DNA of 10,867 nt from an uncultured Rhodopirellula sp. (GTDB taxonomy: Bacteria > Planctomycetota > Planctomycetia > Pirellulales > Pirellulaceae). The position numbers were made by a program, and so were the translations under genes. This document shows positions 1 to 7,657 of the stretch, one piece after another. The stretch spans positions 1-10,867 of the forward strand of contig CAJXTM010000051.1 of NCBI GenBank assembly GCA_913061385.1, given 5' to 3'. Positions within the stretch are counted from its first letter, which is position 1; each line of letters starts with the position of its first letter. The notes beneath the pieces were generated by a model. The model was not told the origin of the DNA. It saw only the letters and a program-made list of their open reading frames with translations, and ran no database searches.

Positions 1-47
1 GAGATCAGCCTCGGTCTCGTGGGCTCGGAGATGTGTATAAGAGACAG
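1..47 (+). other. Illumina Nextera i7-side adapter (artefact)
   Basis: This is library-construction sequence, not genomic DNA. Bases 1-5 match the end of the P7 arm, 6-13 (CAGCCTCG) are an i7 index whose reverse complement is CGAGGCTG (Nextera N710 as I recall the set), 14-28 (GTCTCGTGGGCTCGG) are the read-2 adapter, and 29-47 (AGATGTGTATAAGAGACAG) are the 19-bp Tn5 mosaic end. Genomic sequence begins at 48. The match is exact over the whole known adapter. Confidence 0.98.
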
Positions 48-173
48 GTATACACGTACCCACTGAGTCAGGGTGGAGCATCCAACAGTCATTACAACGG
101 CAATGCCCAAACGTACATGGATGTTGGAACAGCCATGGGCGAGGCAATGACCAAACTGCTGAAGAGCCACTGA
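48..173 (+). CDS. 3' end of a probable sialate O-acetylesterase-type (SASA) carbohydrate esterase, partial
   Basis: An open frame runs from the adapter junction at 48 to a TGA at 171-173 and gives the last 41 residues of a protein whose start lies outside the fragment. The tail contains HYNGNAQTYMDVGTAMGEAM and ends TKLLKSH. The pattern 'HYNG.A.TY..IG.AMG.AM..LL' resembles the C-terminus of SASA/DUF303 esterases, SGNH-like enzymes that remove acetyl groups from sialic acids or xylan-type sugars and are numerous in planctomycetes. That family assignment is from memory of the C-terminal pattern; no catalytic residue lies in this piece. It is on the same strand as the next gene, with 103 bp between its stop and the ATG at 277. 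Another secreted hydrolase with a similar helical tail is possible. Confidence 0.5.
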   Translation, partial: VYTYPLSQGGASNSHYNGNAQTYMDVGTAMGEAMTKLLKSH

Positions 174-265
174 CCCGGCAACAATGGTCACGATTGACGT
201 CGACCCCAGTCCCACCTTAGGTCGAACCCGGGCCTTGTCGTCCAATAAAATCCCACCCAAGCACC

Positions 266-270
266 AGGAA
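266..270 (+). promoter_or_regulatory. Shine-Dalgarno site that favours the start at 277
   Basis: AGGAA lies six bases before the ATG at 277. The upstream in-frame ATG at 184 has no such purine run close before it. Together with the twin-arginine signal that begins just after 277, this favours 277 as the true start. Confidence 0.6.
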
Positions 271-276
271 AATCTC

Positions 277-1344
277 ATGAGTCAACCTGCCTTGCCGCGA
301 CGTTCCTTACTGACAGGAATTGCCGCGACCTGCGTCGCCGCTTCAATCACCGGTCCCCAAGACGCGCAAGCAATGAATGATACAACCGCTCCATGGCCGG
401 GAACCGTACGTTACCCCGACCCACGTGTTGTGACTTTGGATGAACGATTCGACAAATACAAACTTGGCAACACTTCGGTTCAACGACTCTACTTCAATCC
501 CAAAGCGTTGTGGCACGAGGGATGCGCATGGAATTCAGTTGGACGTTACTTGGTTTTCAGTGATGTTCCCGCAGATTCACTTCACCGCTGGGTCGAAGAT
601 GATGACCGCGTTACAATTTTCAAAAAACCGAGTGGAAATGCAAACGGCAACACCTTCGACTATGACGGTCGACTACTAACCTGCCAACATGGTCCGCGAC
701 GAGTGATTCGTCATGAACACGATGGATCGACCCAGATCATTGCAGAACGCTACGAAGGCAAACGCCTTAATTCGCCGAACGATATCGTCGTTCATCGCGA
801 GGACAAATCAATCTGGTTCACCGATCCCGGTTATGGCATTCGCAAAAATTACACGGGAACCCCGGCGAAAGCTGAATTGCCTGAATCCGTTTACAGGGTG
901 GATGCACAATCTGGAATCATCACCAAGGTCACTGACGAAATAGGCACTCCCAATGGCCTGTGTTTTTCACCTGATCTGACCAAACTGTACGTCGCAGACA
1001 CCGGTGAAGGCGCACACTCCATTCGAGTCTGGGATGTAGATGCCGGTCGCCTGAAGAACGGTCGCCAATTCGCATCAATGAAAATGGATGGATTCGAGAA
1101 GGCCGGAAAAGCAGACGGTATACGTGCAGACATCCACGGTAATATCTGGTCGACGGCGGGGTGGGTCGGAGAAGGCTATGACGGCATCCATATTTTTGCA
1201 CCCAACGGTGACAGGATCGGACAAATTATCCTGCCGGAAATCTGCGCCAATTTGTGCTTCGGAGGCGCTAAACGAAACCGTTTATTCATGGCAGCCAGCC
1301 AAAGCCTGTATGCTCTGTATACCGAGGCAATTGGAGCCTATTGA
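277..1344 (+). CDS. Tat-exported SMP-30/gluconolactonase/LRE-family protein
   Basis: This 355-residue protein is a six-bladed beta-propeller of the SMP-30/gluconolactonase family. Members hydrolyse sugar lactones or related esters using one divalent metal in the central channel. The N-terminus has a twin-arginine signal (PRRSLLTG, residues 7-14), a hydrophobic stretch and a probable cleavage after AQA at 30-32, so it acts outside the cytoplasm after folding. Likely metal and active-site residues are Glu81 (HEGCAW), the Asn/Asp of NSPND at 165-169, Asn226 (TPNGL) and Asp280 (ADGIRAD); all four family positions seem present. A frame open from 184 would add 31 residues ahead of the Tat motif, which is unlikely; 277 has a good ribosome site. 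The FAD enzyme follows 81 bp later on the same strand. The family is secure; the substrate is unknown. Confidence 0.88.
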   Translation: MSQPALPRRSLLTGIAATCVAASITGPQDAQAMNDTTAPWPGTVRYPDPRVVTLDERFDKYKLGNTSVQRLYFNPKALWHEGCAWNSVGRYLVFSDVPADSLHRWVEDDDRVTIFKKPSGNANGNTFDYDGRLLTCQHGPRRVIRHEHDGSTQIIAERYEGKRLNSPNDIVVHREDKSIWFTDPGYGIRKNYTGTPAKAELPESVYRVDAQSGIITKVTDEIGTPNGLCFSPDLTKLYVADTGEGAHSIRVWDVDAGRLKNGRQFASMKMDGFEKAGKADGIRADIHGNIWSTAGWVGEGYDGIHIFAPNGDRIGQIILPEICANLCFGGAKRNRLFMAASQSLYALYTEAIGAY

Positions 1345-1425
1345 ACGAGACGACTACTACACTCCCAAAAAATGCTGGGGCTTGATACCGCCAGCCTCCA
1401 TGCCCCATTTAACCCAACACCGATC

Positions 1426-2868
1426 ATGAATAGCGATTCAAATCGTCGCAGGTTCCTGCAAGTCACAACGGGTGGACTGGTTGTTTCATCAGCACTGACC
1501 TCACCTGACACACGAGTTGCGGATGCGACGGAGCAAGTGAAGCGAGTCACTTCCGGTACGGGGGACGTGCTAAGAACGACAGGGGTACTGTCGGACGACG
1601 AAAAAGCAATTTTCGAGTCTGAACGCCCCATCCCCGTGGTCGGCAAGTCTGATGTCCTGATTTGTGGTGCCGGTCCTGCTGGAATTGCCGCAGCGTTAGC
1701 TGCAGCACGGGCAGGAGCTTCTGTGCAACTCATTGAAGTGGCAGGATGCCTGGGGGGTATCTGGACGGTTGGATTGCTGACCAAGATCCTCGACGCAGGT
1801 AACAAGCGGGGGATCATGATGGAACTGCTGAAGAAATTCACTGCCCGCGGCAGCCAAGTTGCCGTCGACTCCAACGGCACGGTCTATGACCCCGAAGTCG
1901 CCAAGCTGGTACTGGAAGAAGTGTGCATCGAGGCGGGCGTAAAAATCAGACTGCATACGCGAGCCGTTGGCGCTGTTCTGAATGACAACCAACGACTGGT
2001 CGCAGTGTTGACCGAATCAAAATCAGGCCGCGAAGCTTGGCTTGCAGAACGCTTCATCGACTGTAGCGGAGATGGCGATCTGGCAGCACATGCCGGCTGC
2101 CAATTCGAAGTAGGCACAGGCTCTGAATGCGTCTGCCAGCCGATGTCCATGCTCGCACTGCTAACAGGCCTTGATCCGGATCAGGTGCGGCCATGGATCC
2201 GCGAAACGGGATCAACCGCAAAAAAACGCTTGCTTGAACTGATGGAGAAACATGGCATCAATCCCTCGTACCGGGCACCTACACTGCGGCACCTGCACAG
2301 CAATATCTTTTCGTTGATGACCAATCACGAATATGGTGTTAGTGCCTTTGATGCAGACGCGATCACTGCAGCAACTCTCCGCGCGCGACGCGAAATCCAT
2401 GAGATTGTTCAGGGACTACGAAGGGTCGGTGGACCTTGGGAAAATATCACAGTGGTCGCGACCGCCGAACAAATTGGTATTCGTGAAGGACGTCGTGTAC
2501 GTGGTCGATATACCCTCACTGCTTCCGACCTTGCCAGTGGCTTGAGGCACAAACAGGCCGTTTGCAAAGCAACCTTCCCCATTGATGTGCATGCTCTAAA
2601 CAATACCGGCAACAAAGAAATCAATCGCGATTTCAGGACAGATGGTATGCAACCCTACGACATTCCCTACCCTGCACTGGTGGCGGCTGATGTTGACGGG
2701 TTGCTGATGGCAGGACGATGCATCAGCGGAGATTTCATCGCCCATTCCAGCTATCGAGTCACTGGAAACGCCGTCCCCATGGGTGAAGCCGCTGGCTTGG
2801 CCGCAGCCCTCTCCATCAAGCAACAGATAATGCCCCACGAATTGAACTGGAAGCGTTCCGGCTCCTGA
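1426..2868 (+). CDS. Tat-exported FAD-dependent oxidoreductase (FAD_oxidored family)
   Basis: The 480-residue protein starts with a strong twin-arginine signal, NRRRFLQ at residues 6-12, then a hydrophobic segment to about residue 24. After a linker comes a Rossmann nucleotide-binding motif, GAGPAG at 81-86, followed by an LIE stretch at the end of beta-2 where FAD ribose usually binds and a GCLGGIWTVGLL segment typical of PF12831-type enzymes. A GSGDGD-like segment (CSGDGDLAAHAG) lies mid-protein, and the C-terminal GLLMAGRCISGDF...GEAAGLAAAL block is the usual second FAD-contact region. Length is normal for the family. The frame opens from an ATG at 1372, but that would put 18 residues before the Tat motif, so 1426 is chosen; neither start has a good Shine-Dalgarno. 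Such proteins are annotated as dehydrogenases of unknown substrate. It probably belongs to one transcript with the SMP-30 gene. Confidence 0.87.
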   Translation: MNSDSNRRRFLQVTTGGLVVSSALTSPDTRVADATEQVKRVTSGTGDVLRTTGVLSDDEKAIFESERPIPVVGKSDVLICGAGPAGIAAALAAARAGASVQLIEVAGCLGGIWTVGLLTKILDAGNKRGIMMELLKKFTARGSQVAVDSNGTVYDPEVAKLVLEEVCIEAGVKIRLHTRAVGAVLNDNQRLVAVLTESKSGREAWLAERFIDCSGDGDLAAHAGCQFEVGTGSECVCQPMSMLALLTGLDPDQVRPWIRETGSTAKKRLLELMEKHGINPSYRAPTLRHLHSNIFSLMTNHEYGVSAFDADAITAATLRARREIHEIVQGLRRVGGPWENITVVATAEQIGIREGRRVRGRYTLTASDLASGLRHKQAVCKATFPIDVHALNNTGNKEINRDFRTDGMQPYDIPYPALVAADVDGLLMAGRCISGDFIAHSSYRVTGNAVPMGEAAGLAAALSIKQQIMPHELNWKRSGS

Positions 2869-3254
2869 ATCAAATTTAAAAGCTTTCAACCTACAGCGAT
2901 TCGATACCATACGAAAGCGAAGCATCCTGTGTTCGAGGCAGTTGCTTACCACGCCTTGCATTAGCCCACCTGATTCACGACGATCCATCGAGATCTGCAG
3001 ATCTTTTTTTTCGTGATTACGCAAGGCCATTAGCACTGCCAATTGCATCAGAAATGCGGCAATTCGTCACCTCTTGCAACTAGTATACGGAGCAGTGGTC
3101 GCTTGAAGCGGACAGCACTTCATCCTTCGCAGTAAGACTTGCTTTCTTTTGATCAACACAGAAGACATCATTGTTTTTTGGCAGAGAGTCACGCCAAAGA
3201 CCATTCGTGGTTACACTCACGTTGAGACATGACGATTTCCCTCGACACGATTCC
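2869..3254. other. Spacer between the FAD oxidoreductase and the PSD1-type gene
   Basis: No convincing gene is visible. Open frames on the minus strand here are the ends of frames antisense to the flanking genes. The one structured element is the palindrome plus T-run at 2990-3011. A frame open from 3171 merges into the next gene, but the stretch before 3255 is judged untranslated because the signal peptide begins after 3255. No promoter boxes of good quality were found, though the next transcript must start in this spacer if the terminator is real. Confidence 0.6.
2990..3011 (+). terminator. Possible weak intrinsic terminator (palindrome plus eight Ts)
   Basis: The perfect 14-bp palindrome AGATCTGCAGATCT (2991-3004) runs straight into eight Ts (3004-3011). 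As RNA it can fold to a stem AGAUC/GAUCU with a UGCA loop, plus a G-U pair at the base. It lies 122 bases past the stop of the FAD oxidoreductase and on the correct strand to end that transcript. The stem is short and not GC-rich, so termination would be weak. Confidence 0.4.
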
Positions 3255-5735
3255 ATGACAACTCGATTCGAAAACCACCGATTCAAACTGGCGGGCATTT
3301 TGCGGCACACACTTTCACTTCTGTCACTTTCGCTTCTCGTTTTGGCAGCCCAACTCTGCATGGTCAAGCCAAGCCATGCCGAGGCCCCCATCGTCAACTT
3401 CAATCGTGACATCCGACCACTTTTGTCTGATCGCTGCTTTCATTGCCATGGGCCAGACGAAGAAAATCGCAAAGCGGGGCTAAGGCTCGATCGACGCGAC
3501 GGTGCCGAAGGCGCAATCAATGCATTGACCCCAAACGATGCTGCTGGTAGCGAACTTTACAAGCGAATCACATCAAAAGATCCGGAGGTGGTAATGCCAC
3601 CCCAAGCAGCACATAAAAAACCGATCAGTCCACAGGAAAGCAAATTATTCCAATCATGGATCCGCCAAGGTGCGAATTACGAAACTTACTGGGCATTTAC
3701 TTCGTTGAAGCAGCCCGCGACACCTTCCGTCTCAAATGACTCATGGGCTGCAAATTCAATTGATCGCTTTGTCATGCGAAAACTTGACGAGAACGGTCTT
3801 TCCCCAAAACCAGTCGCTGACCGGCGAACGCTATTACGCAGACTCTCACTTGATTTAACCGGGCTTCCCGCCACTCGCGAAGAGATCGCAAATTTCTTGG
3901 CAAACAAATCGTCAACCGCCTACGAGGATACTGTTGATCGCTTACTGAAGTCGCCTAAATTTGGCGAGCACGTTGCCAGACATTGGTTGGATCTGGTTCG
4001 TTTCGCGGACACAAATGGAATCCACCACGATCATTACCGAGATCTTTCACCCTACCGTGACTGGGTAATTCGATCATTCAACCAGAACCTGCCGTACGAT
4101 GATTTTGTGCGTTATCAGATTGCTGGTGACCTCTACGAGAATCCTACACAAGATCAACTGATCGGATCGGGTTTCAATCGTCTGCACATGATCATTGATC
4201 GTGGCACGATGTTACCGGAAGAGAGTCATGCAAGAAACGTAATCGACCGTGTTACCTCGGTTGGCACCGCGTTCATGGGGCTGACGGTTGGCTGCGCAGT
4301 TTGCCACGATCACAAGTATGATCCGATTACATCACGCGAATTCTATCAGCTGTATGCGTTCTTCAATAACATCGACGCGACCCCTGAAACAGGCGGTCGA
4401 TCAGGCAACGACTTCAAACGCGGTCTACAGAAGCCATACATCGAACTCCCGAGTCCTGAAGATCAACGTCAGCGTGACAAATTACTGGCACAAACAGCAT
4501 CTTTGGAAAAAAAACTCGTGGAGTTGAAAGCCGCAGACAAAAATGCAGCCGAGTTAGACAACAACGAAGACAAGCAAAACAAACAACAGATAAAACAGCT
4601 GGAAAATCAACGCAATGCACTGCGTGGTGAACTAACGAATCTTGAAATGCAGATCCCTGCCGCCATGATCATGAAGGAACGTGACGAAATCCGTCCCGCC
4701 CACATCATGATTCGTGGTGCTTATGACGATCTGGGCGAGCAGGTCGAACGTGGAACACCGGCGTTCCTTCCGGCAATGGCTGACGTAAGCGACCGACAAA
4801 GCAATCGCATGGATCTGGCGAATTGGTTCGTATCGAAAGACCATCCGCTCACAGCTCGCGTTGCAGTCAACCGCTTTTGGCAACAACTGTTCGGTGTGGG
4901 GATCGTAAAAACATCAGAGGACATTGGCGCTCAGGGCGAATGGCCAAGCCATCCTGATCTCCTGAATCACCTAGCTGCACGATTTGTGACCTCAGGCTGG
5001 GATGTCAAAGCCTTGATAAAAGAAATGGTGATGTCAACAACCTACCAGCAGAGTTCACGGGCAACGCCACACGAATACGAGACCGACCCAGAGAATCGGC
5101 TGTTGGCACGGGGTTCAAGATACAGGCTGGATGCTGAGGTCATTCGCGATCAGATCCTCGCGACTAGCGGCGTTTTGAATTCAAAAATGGGTGGAAAGAG
5201 CGTCAAACCTCCTCAACCCGAGGGGCTCTGGAAATCCGTTTCGCTACCGAGTTCCTACCCAAGTCGCTACGTTCCCGACACGGGTGATCAGGTCGTACGA
5301 AGGAGTGTTTACACTTTTTGGAAACGCGGATTACCACCGCCTCAAATGACCATTCTTAACGCTCCTACACGAGAAGACTGTACCGCCCGGCGGGAACGCA
5401 CCAACACTCCGTTGCAAGCTTTGTTGCTGATGAACGAACAGCAGTACATGAAAGCAGCACAACATTTGGCAGTACAAGCACTCAACCTTAAAGCAGAGCG
5501 GCGCTTGCCTGGCATTTACGAAACCATCACAGGCAGAGTTCCTGACACCCGTGAGCAGGAGGTATTGCAAAACGCGTTCAATGACTTTGAAAGTTTTTAT
5601 TCCGAACGCCCTGCGTTAGCGAAATCGTTGGTGGATGACAACATTGCCCCACACCACGCCGCACATACCATCGCGGCGTGGACAATGATTATCAACACCA
5701 TTTACAACTTGGACATCACGAAAACCCGATCGTGA
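3255..5735 (+). CDS. PSD1 and planctomycete cytochrome c domain protein (PSCyt1-DUF1549-DUF1553)
   Basis: An 826-residue exported protein with the classic planctomycete three-part layout. A Sec signal peptide (hydrophobic 19-34) ends near SHA at 40-42. The PSCyt1 domain follows with a CFHCH haem-binding motif at 61-65 and a likely axial-ligand Met114 in VVMPP. DUF1549 (PSCyt2), about 140-400, contains WLDLVRFADTNG and a second CxxCH, CAVCH at 347-351, in the conserved CHDHKYDPI block. A charged K/Q/E-rich stretch at about 404-466 looks like a coiled coil. DUF1553 (PSD1), about 500-770, includes NRFWQQLFG, TSEDIGAQGEWPSHPDLL and the NTPLQAL motif. Length and C-terminus are normal, so it is complete. 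The frame is open from 3171, but the signal peptide indicates 3255; no clear ribosome site. The DUF1501 gene follows 41 bp on. Function is not established; a periplasmic or surface redox role in polymer breakdown is inference. Confidence 0.93.
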   Translation: MTTRFENHRFKLAGILRHTLSLLSLSLLVLAAQLCMVKPSHAEAPIVNFNRDIRPLLSDRCFHCHGPDEENRKAGLRLDRRDGAEGAINALTPNDAAGSELYKRITSKDPEVVMPPQAAHKKPISPQESKLFQSWIRQGANYETYWAFTSLKQPATPSVSNDSWAANSIDRFVMRKLDENGLSPKPVADRRTLLRRLSLDLTGLPATREEIANFLANKSSTAYEDTVDRLLKSPKFGEHVARHWLDLVRFADTNGIHHDHYRDLSPYRDWVIRSFNQNLPYDDFVRYQIAGDLYENPTQDQLIGSGFNRLHMIIDRGTMLPEESHARNVIDRVTSVGTAFMGLTVGCAVCHDHKYDPITSREFYQLYAFFNNIDATPETGGRSGNDFKRGLQKPYIELPSPEDQRQRDKLLAQTASLEKKLVELKAADKNAAELDNNEDKQNKQQIKQLENQRNALRGELTNLEMQIPAAMIMKERDEIRPAHIMIRGAYDDLGEQVERGTPAFLPAMADVSDRQSNRMDLANWFVSKDHPLTARVAVNRFWQQLFGVGIVKTSEDIGAQGEWPSHPDLLNHLAARFVTSGWDVKALIKEMVMSTTYQQSSRATPHEYETDPENRLLARGSRYRLDAEVIRDQILATSGVLNSKMGGKSVKPPQPEGLWKSVSLPSSYPSRYVPDTGDQVVRRSVYTFWKRGLPPPQMTILNAPTREDCTARRERTNTPLQALLLMNEQQYMKAAQHLAVQALNLKAERRLPGIYETITGRVPDTREQEVLQNAFNDFESFYSERPALAKSLVDDNIAPHHAAHTIAAWTMIINTIYNLDITKTRS

Positions 5736-5776
5736 TCAGTTCAGGCCAGCCACCTTCTCATTTGAGAAAAATAGCG

Positions 5777-7198
5777 ATGGATCAAACAAATCCACTTTCA
5801 CAAGCTCGCCGACAATTCCTGAAAACTTCTGGAATGGGACTGGGTGTTACCGCGTTGGGTTCACTGCTGCCGCAAAATGCCATCGCCCAAACGAACAAGG
5901 CCCCACACGCCAAACATGTCATTTTTCTTTTCATGGCAGGGGCCCCCAGTCTAGTCGATCTGTTTGATTACAAACCTGACCTCGAAAAACAATTCAAGAA
6001 ACCGTTACCCGAGAGCATTAGCCAGGGGCAGCGGGTGACCGCAATGACTCGCGGCAAGGAACAATTAGTCGTCCCCTCAATGTTCAAGTTCAATCGATCA
6101 GGGGAAAACGGACTTTGGATGAGCGAGTTATTGCCGCATCTTTCAAAACAGTCAGATCATCTATGCATCCTGAAATCTTTGAACACAAATGCAATCAACC
6201 ACGACCCGGCAAAAACATTCGTTTGCACAGGATCAGAGCTACCTGGAAAGGCGAGTATGGGGGCATGGTTGAGCTATGGCCTGGGGGCGATCAATAAGGA
6301 CTTGCCCGACTTTATCGTTTTAAACTCAGCGTTTTGGACAGGTGGAACGAGGAACGTTCAGGGACTTTACAGCCGACTTTGGGGAAGCGGGTTTCTACCA
6401 TCAAAGTATCAGGGAGTCGCTTTCCAAACCAATGGCGATCCTGTGCTGTTTTTGTCCAACCCGAAGGGAGTCGCATCCGATGTTCGGCGGAGGATGCTGG
6501 ATGCGGCAGGTGAACTCAACCGCAAACACATGGCTGAAATCGGGGATCACGAAATTGAAACCACCATTTCCCAACAAGAAATGGCTTTCCGAATGCAAAC
6601 TTCGGTCCCCGAGTTAACAGACTTGTCTCAGGAATCTAAGGAGACATTGGAAGCCTACGGACCTGAGGTGAGCAAGAACGGGTCGTTTGCAAGAAACTGC
6701 TTGCTGGCCCGAAGAATGGTGGAACGTGGTGTGCGTTTCATACAGTTATTCCATCGTGGCTGGGACCACCACTCGATTCTCCCCAAACAACTTCGGGGTC
6801 AAGCCTACGATGTCGACCAAGCCAGCGCCGCACTTATCCAAGATCTGGACCAGCGCGGACTATTGGATGATACGCTGATTGTTTTTGCCGGTGAGTTTGG
6901 ACGGACCGTTTACGGTCAAGGCAAGCTCGCAAGAGATGACTATGGTCGTGACCACCATCCACGCTGTTTCTCGGGCTGGCTTGCCGGTGGTGGAATCAAG
7001 GGTGGAATATCATATGGGAAAACCGACGACTTCAGTTACAACGTTGCAGAGAATCCTGTAGCAGTCAGGGACCTGCACGCCACCCTGTTGCACCAATTAG
7101 GAATCGACTATCAAAAGCTGAGCTTTCCGTTTCAGGGCTTGGACCAAAAACTGACGGGCGTGGAACCGGCACGGGTCGTCACAGAAATTTTAAGCTGA
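5777..7198 (+). CDS. Tat-exported DUF1501 protein (alkaline phosphatase-like fold)
   Basis: This 473-residue protein begins with a twin-arginine signal, ARRQFLKTSG at residues 10-19, and a probable cleavage after AIA at 35-37. The mature part shows DUF1501 hallmarks: a first strand HVIFLFMAGAPSLVDLFD, NHDP at 141-144, a WDHH motif at 329-332, and FAGEFGRT at 370-377 followed by DHHP at 392-395. The family is related to sulfatases and alkaline phosphatases, where such His and Asp residues bind metals, but no member's substrate is known to me. It sits 41 bp behind the PSCyt1/DUF1549/DUF1553 gene, its usual partner in planctomycetes, so the two are likely one operon and may act together outside the cytoplasm. 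An upstream ATG at 5678 overlaps the previous gene and would bury the Tat motif; 5777 is preferred, with only a weak GAGAAA upstream. Confidence 0.92.
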   Translation: MDQTNPLSQARRQFLKTSGMGLGVTALGSLLPQNAIAQTNKAPHAKHVIFLFMAGAPSLVDLFDYKPDLEKQFKKPLPESISQGQRVTAMTRGKEQLVVPSMFKFNRSGENGLWMSELLPHLSKQSDHLCILKSLNTNAINHDPAKTFVCTGSELPGKASMGAWLSYGLGAINKDLPDFIVLNSAFWTGGTRNVQGLYSRLWGSGFLPSKYQGVAFQTNGDPVLFLSNPKGVASDVRRRMLDAAGELNRKHMAEIGDHEIETTISQQEMAFRMQTSVPELTDLSQESKETLEAYGPEVSKNGSFARNCLLARRMVERGVRFIQLFHRGWDHHSILPKQLRGQAYDVDQASAALIQDLDQRGLLDDTLIVFAGEFGRTVYGQGKLARDDYGRDHHPRCFSGWLAGGGIKGGISYGKTDDFSYNVAENPVAVRDLHATLLHQLGIDYQKLSFPFQGLDQKLTGVEPARVVTEILS

Positions 7199-7657
7199 AC
7201 CCGCTCGCCCAAATCGAATTCGTTTCTTTACTGGCTTGGTCACCTCACGGGTTTCCACACGTGCACTGTCATGGAAGATGAGCAGCTCTACCCGGCGAAG
7301 GTGATGAGAAAGAAACTCGTGGAAAAATCACTGCCACAAGAACGAAAGTCACCTATCGTCTGGAACCGCAGCATACACGTCGTGGTAACGAATGCGGGCA
7401 TTTTGAAATCCTGAGACTTCTTTAATGAATCTTACGTTCAGAGTCGTACCAGCATCAATTTCAAATTCATTTTTCATCACCTCATTTCCTTGAAAGGCGT
7501 TGCCGTGTGATTCCCACATTCCAGCACAGTTTGCCCTTCACCCACTGCCAAAACCGAGAACCACACACTGCGTTATCCCGCACAAAATCACAATCTGCCT
7601 ACGTTAAACACTCTTCAACAAGACAAATTCAACAAGGGATCTGATACATGGCGACGA
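7199..7657. other. Spacer without a convincing gene between convergent genes
   Basis: The region separates the DUF1501 gene from the minus-strand lipoprotein gene, which converge on it. Both strands have short open frames over 7272-7519, the longest being 56 codons on the minus strand. A direct repeat of TTCAACAAG occurs at 7614-7622 and 7628-7636. I see no hairpin with T-run for either gene. The region may hold a decayed gene, but nothing is recognisable. Confidence 0.5.
7349..7519 (-). CDS. Doubtful short ORF, 56 residues, unrecognised
   Basis: A minus-strand frame runs from ATG at 7519 to TGA at 7349. A second in-frame ATG at 7477 is preceded by GGAAATGAGGTG, a purine-rich stretch that could serve as a ribosome site. 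The product is soluble and mixed in charge, without signal peptide, membrane segment or known motif (it includes NEFEIDAGTTLNVRFIKEV). It lies downstream of, and in the same direction as, the lipoprotein gene, 138 bp past its stop. A 47-codon frame from 7272 overlaps it on the other strand, so at most one is likely real. It may be a chance frame or a remnant. Confidence 0.15.
   Translation of the reverse strand: MWESHGNAFQGNEVMKNEFEIDAGTTLNVRFIKEVSGFQNARIRYHDVYAAVPDDR

Noticed and set aside
29..47. Tn5 mosaic end as evidence for a natural transposon
   Set aside because: The mosaic end is joined to Illumina index and flow-cell sequence, so it comes from in vitro tagmentation.
1338..1880. Minus-strand frame of 180 codons
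   Set aside because: It is antisense to the N-terminal part of the FAD oxidoreductase, whose Tat signal and Rossmann motif are unmistakable; the antisense product is Ser/Pro/Ala-rich and without motifs.
2596..3048. Minus-strand frame of 150 codons reaching into the spacer
   Set aside because: About half is antisense to the conserved C-terminal FAD-contact region, and the rest has no recognisable protein features or ribosome site.
3080..3412. Minus-strand frame of 110 codons
   Set aside because: It runs antisense across the signal peptide and the cytochrome-domain start of the PSD1-type gene; no motif or signal supports it.
7478..7560. Minus-strand string VLAVGEGQ resembling the GroES pattern
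   Set aside because: The rest of the short frame does not follow GroES, it ends within about 25 residues, and no GroEL gene is near.
7614..7636. Direct repeat TTCAACAAG, two copies
   Set aside because: Only two 9-bp copies five bases apart; not enough for a CRISPR, iteron or attachment site.
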